This document shows positions 13,928 to 16,123 of a stretch of DNA of 16,123 nucleotides, piece by piece (the first letter of the stretch is position 1; every line of letters starts with the position of its first letter). The stretch spans positions 1-16,123 of the forward strand of contig CAKUGW010000071.1 of the NCBI GenBank assembly GCA_934654805.1. The letters run 5' to 3'. The position numbers and the translations under genes are program-made. The notes beneath the pieces were generated by a model, which did no database searches, was not told the DNA's origin, and was given only the letters and a program-made list of their open reading frames with translations. The stretch is from an uncultured Kiritimatiellota bacterium. GTDB lineage: Bacteria > Verrucomicrobiota > Kiritimatiellia > RFP12 > UBA1067.

Positions 13928-16018
13928 TCACTTGTCTGTCGGATAAATGCGATACACGTTGGCGGCGTGTCCGAAGACCGTCGCCTCCAGGCGGCCGTCT
14001 TTCAGCGGCGGCAAGTCCGTCTGCCGCCAGACGTCGCGCAGGCGTCCGCGCGTCGGAAGCCCGAACGCCGCGAAATCGACCGTGACCGTCTTGTCGACGC
14101 GCGACGGGTTGAACAGCGCGACGGCCCGGCCGCCGTCCGCGAGCGGACGCGTCCACACCTGCACGAGCTTCACCTCGCCGACGACTTCCGCGCCGCGGCC
14201 GAGCGCGTCCTGGTCGATGTCGATGACCTCGTCGTTCGTCAGGAGCGCGCGCGTGAAGTCGTCCAGCGCCGTCATGTCGCAGCCGATCAGCAGGGGCGCC
14301 GCGACCATCGCCCACATCGAGACGTGGGCGTACTGCTCGTTCGGCGTGAGCCCGCACTGCCGGTGGTCACCCTTCAGCACGAGCATGTCCGGGTCGTTCC
14401 AGGCGCCCGGCGCCGTGTACCGACCGATCTGCGCCTGCTTCTCGATGGCGGGGCCGACGACAACCCACCCGTCCCACACGTCGCCCGTCGTGCGCCAGCA
14501 CTGCCCGCCGACGGCGGCGCCCCACGTCCAGACGTCACCCATGCCGTACTGGCAGATCGACAGCACGATGTCACGGTCGGCTTCGGCCAGCAGACGTCCC
14601 ATCACCTCGTAGGGATGGCGCAGCTTCGCTTCGTAGGAACCAGGGAACGCGACCTCGCCGTAGCTGCACCAGTCGTATTTCACATAGTCGAACCCCCAGT
14701 CGCACCACGTCTTCACGTCCTGCCGCTCATGGCCGTACGACCCTTCGCAGCCGCCGCACGTCTTGGGGCCCGGCGACGAATAGATGCCGATCTGGAGCCC
14801 CTTCGCGTGAACGTAGGCGGCGAGGCCCTTCATGTCCGGGAACGCCCCGCTCGGCAGAACCGTGCCGTCCGCCGCGCGTTCGGGGCCGTTGAGTTCGGGA
14901 CGTCCCTTTCCGCGTTCGCCGTTGTTGCGCGACCAGAAGTCGTCGATGTTCACGTAGCGGTAGCCGTGGTCGGCGAGTCCCGTCGCGATCAGCGCGTCGG
15001 CCTGCTCGCGCACCTTCCGGTCGGTCACGCGGTCGTAGAAAGCATTCCAGCTGCTCCATCCCATCGGCGGCGTCAGGGCGATCTTCTCGCCGACGCGGAC
15101 GGTGAACGGCTTCACGGCGCGTCCCACCGCGTTCGCCGCCGTGACGGTGAAGGCGTAGTCGCCCGGACGGCCAAGCCGCCCGCGCAGGATGCGCGCGTCC
15201 GCGTCCCACGTCAGCCCCGGCGGCAGCGTTCCGCCGCGTACGGGCGCAAGCGTCACCTTGACCGGCGCTTCGCCCACCACCGGCACGCGGTACAGGATCT
15301 CCCGTCCCGGACGGACGCCGAGAAAGGCGGGCGCGTTGACGCGCGGCGCGCGCGCGGGCGGCGGCGTCAGGATGCCCAGCTGCGTCGAGCGATCCGTGAG
15401 ATCGTCGTTCGGCTTCGCGCCCTTCGCCATCTGGAACACGGCGTTGCACCAGTCCGCATGGTCACAGGCGATGCCGTCGCCGCCGTCCGTCACGACCAGC
15501 TCGACGACCAGGACGCCCGAAAGGTCTGCAAACAGCGGCCGACCGCCGTCGCTTTTGCGCAGGACGCCCGAACGCGCGAGAAGCCGTCCGTCGCCGTAGA
15601 CGAGAAACTCGGCGCTGCCCTCGCCCGGCACCTCGCCGTCGATCCCGACGACCGCCGTGAACGCGAGGCCCTTGCCGTCGACCGCGACCTCGAAGCGGCT
15701 GGGCGCGTGCGTGCCGACGCCGCAGGCGTAGGTTTTGCCGCCCAACGTCAGGGGCGCGCCCTCGTTCGCCCGGCACTTGCGCGCCTGCCCGCTGCCGCAC
15801 GACATCTTCGACAAGTCCATCTTCGCGAGCGGGAACGTGTCAAAGGCGCGATCCTTCGTGCGCGTCTCGGGACAGTCCGGGCAGTCCTTTGACGCGCGGC
15901 CTGCGGCGGCGGTTGCGCCAAGAAGCGCTACCGCCGCAAAAATGCCGATTATTCGGCTGAACTGTATGGGGAGAATACCCCCCTCAATATGATGAATTGC
16001 CCTATTCGCCTTGTTCAT
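13928..16018 (-). CDS. GH27 alpha-galactosidase with NPCBM and putative-Ig domains, secreted
   Basis: Hydrolyses terminal alpha-galactosyl residues, acting outside the cytoplasm. The 696 residues begin with a long signal peptide (hydrophobic IIGIFAAVALLGATAAAG at 23-40). About 55-200 is an NPCBM carbohydrate-binding domain with its hallmark VGTHAPS (101-107). About 225-310 is a putative-Ig (He_PIG) module (GGTLPPGLTWDADARILRG). The GH27 barrel starts at LTPPMGWSSWNAF (315-327). The nucleophile is D449 in YVKYDWC (445-451) and the acid/base is D513 in RTTGDVWDGW (509-518); APGAWNDPDML (536-546) is also typical. A C-terminal beta domain follows from about 610. No Shine-Dalgarno precedes the ATG, and the candidate -10 lies about 10 bases upstream, so initiation may be nearly leaderless. 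It is the first gene of the four-gene operon and is followed after 16 bases by the 1207-residue gene. The GH27 call is firm; alpha-N-acetylgalactosaminidase or beta-arabinopyranosidase activity, also found in GH27, cannot be excluded. Confidence 0.93.
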   Translation of the reverse strand: MNKANRAIHHIEGGILPIQFSRIIGIFAAVALLGATAAAGRASKDCPDCPETRTKDRAFDTFPLAKMDLSKMSCGSGQARKCRANEGAPLTLGGKTYACGVGTHAPSRFEVAVDGKGLAFTAVVGIDGEVPGEGSAEFLVYGDGRLLARSGVLRKSDGGRPLFADLSGVLVVELVVTDGGDGIACDHADWCNAVFQMAKGAKPNDDLTDRSTQLGILTPPPARAPRVNAPAFLGVRPGREILYRVPVVGEAPVKVTLAPVRGGTLPPGLTWDADARILRGRLGRPGDYAFTVTAANAVGRAVKPFTVRVGEKIALTPPMGWSSWNAFYDRVTDRKVREQADALIATGLADHGYRYVNIDDFWSRNNGERGKGRPELNGPERAADGTVLPSGAFPDMKGLAAYVHAKGLQIGIYSSPGPKTCGGCEGSYGHERQDVKTWCDWGFDYVKYDWCSYGEVAFPGSYEAKLRHPYEVMGRLLAEADRDIVLSICQYGMGDVWTWGAAVGGQCWRTTGDVWDGWVVVGPAIEKQAQIGRYTAPGAWNDPDMLVLKGDHRQCGLTPNEQYAHVSMWAMVAAPLLIGCDMTALDDFTRALLTNDEVIDIDQDALGRGAEVVGEVKLVQVWTRPLADGGRAVALFNPSRVDKTVTVDFAAFGLPTRGRLRDVWRQTDLPPLKDGRLEATVFGHAANVYRIYPTDK

Positions 16019-16024
16019 GCGGAT

Positions 16025-16058
16025 ATTGTATCATAAAATTCCCCGCTTGCCGCTTCCA
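16025..16058 (-). promoter_or_regulatory. Candidate promoter of the glycan operon
   Basis: On the minus strand, TATGAT (16035-16030) overlaps TACAAT (16030-16025), both good -10 matches. With TATGAT a 17-base spacer leads to TGGAAG (16058-16053), a poor -35 with three of six consensus bases. The predicted start near 16023 is only about 5 bases before the GH27 ATG. The weak -35 suggests an activated promoter or a different sigma factor. Confidence 0.45.
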
Positions 16059-16060
16059 GA

Positions 16061-16098
16061 GGTAAAGTTGATTTCGTTGATGGTTTACCCCCTGTAAA
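16061..16098. promoter_or_regulatory. Candidate operator with three GTAAA/TTTAC half-sites
   Basis: GGTAAA (16061-16066), GGTTTACC (16082-16089) and TGTAAAG (16093-16099) sit just upstream of the candidate GH27 promoter. The first two form a 6-base inverted repeat with a 17-base spacer; TTTAC-N5-GTAAA (16084-16098) forms a second. Such spaced half-sites suit a dimeric regulator, but no regulator gene is in the window, so this is a pattern only. Nothing else is visible between 16036 and the window end at 16123. Confidence 0.3.
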
Positions 16099-16123
16099 GA
16101 TTGGCTGTTGTTGAAGGATGGAG

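Noticed and set aside
13673..15892. Plus-strand open frame of 739 codons over the GH27 gene
   Set aside because: Arg-rich shadow of a clear GH27 enzyme; no start signal and no family features.

Overview
The window comes from a high-GC bacterium. Every supported gene lies on the minus strand. Very large exported carbohydrate enzymes, passenger-type autotransporter repeats joined to a LamG-like domain, and near-leaderless promoters suggest an uncultured gut or rumen member of the Verrucomicrobiota/Kiritimatiellota/Lentisphaerota group. This placement is inference from gene style; no rRNA or marker gene is present.

Right part (16123 down to 3017): a tight four-gene run of predicted exported polysaccharide-processing proteins. 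In transcription order these are a GH27 alpha-galactosidase with NPCBM and putative-Ig modules (13928-16018), a 1207-residue exported protein of unrecognised family (10288-13911), a polysaccharide-deacetylase-like domain fused to autotransporter-type repeats and a LamG-like domain (6403-10236), and a three-part protein with a beta-helix, a GH28-like beta-helix and an SGNH/GDSL esterase (3017-6382). Gaps of 16, 51 and 20 bases and good ribosome binding sites indicate one operon. A GH27, a GH28-like domain, a deacetylase-like domain and an SGNH esterase together point to an acetylated, galactose-bearing pectin-like polysaccharide. No transporter or regulator gene is in the window.

Left part (2893 down to 31): an aromatic amino acid operon. 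A sigma70-type promoter with an extended -10 (2864-2893) is followed almost at once by an unannotated 25-codon leader peptide (2774-2851). In it, 7 of 11 consecutive residues are Tyr, Phe or Trp. A GC-rich hairpin follows (2714-2746), whose 5' arm can pair instead with codons 18-20 of the leader. This is the layout of a ribosome-stalling attenuator. Next come a repeat-bearing untranslated stretch, a type I-beta DAHP synthase (1536-2564), a fused chorismate mutase/prephenate dehydratase (333-1484), and a 100-codon ORF overlapping the pheA stop codon that looks like the broken N-terminus of an AAA_14-type ATPase (31-333). Flux into aromatic synthesis thus appears controlled at the leader (aromatic tRNA charging), at the DAHP synthase N-terminal domain and at the PheA ACT domain.

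The most interesting item is the Tyr/Phe/Trp leader with its attenuator. Next are the 1207-residue unknown secreted protein and the modular fusions in the glycan operon. I saw no RNA genes, CRISPR arrays, insertion sequences or origin.
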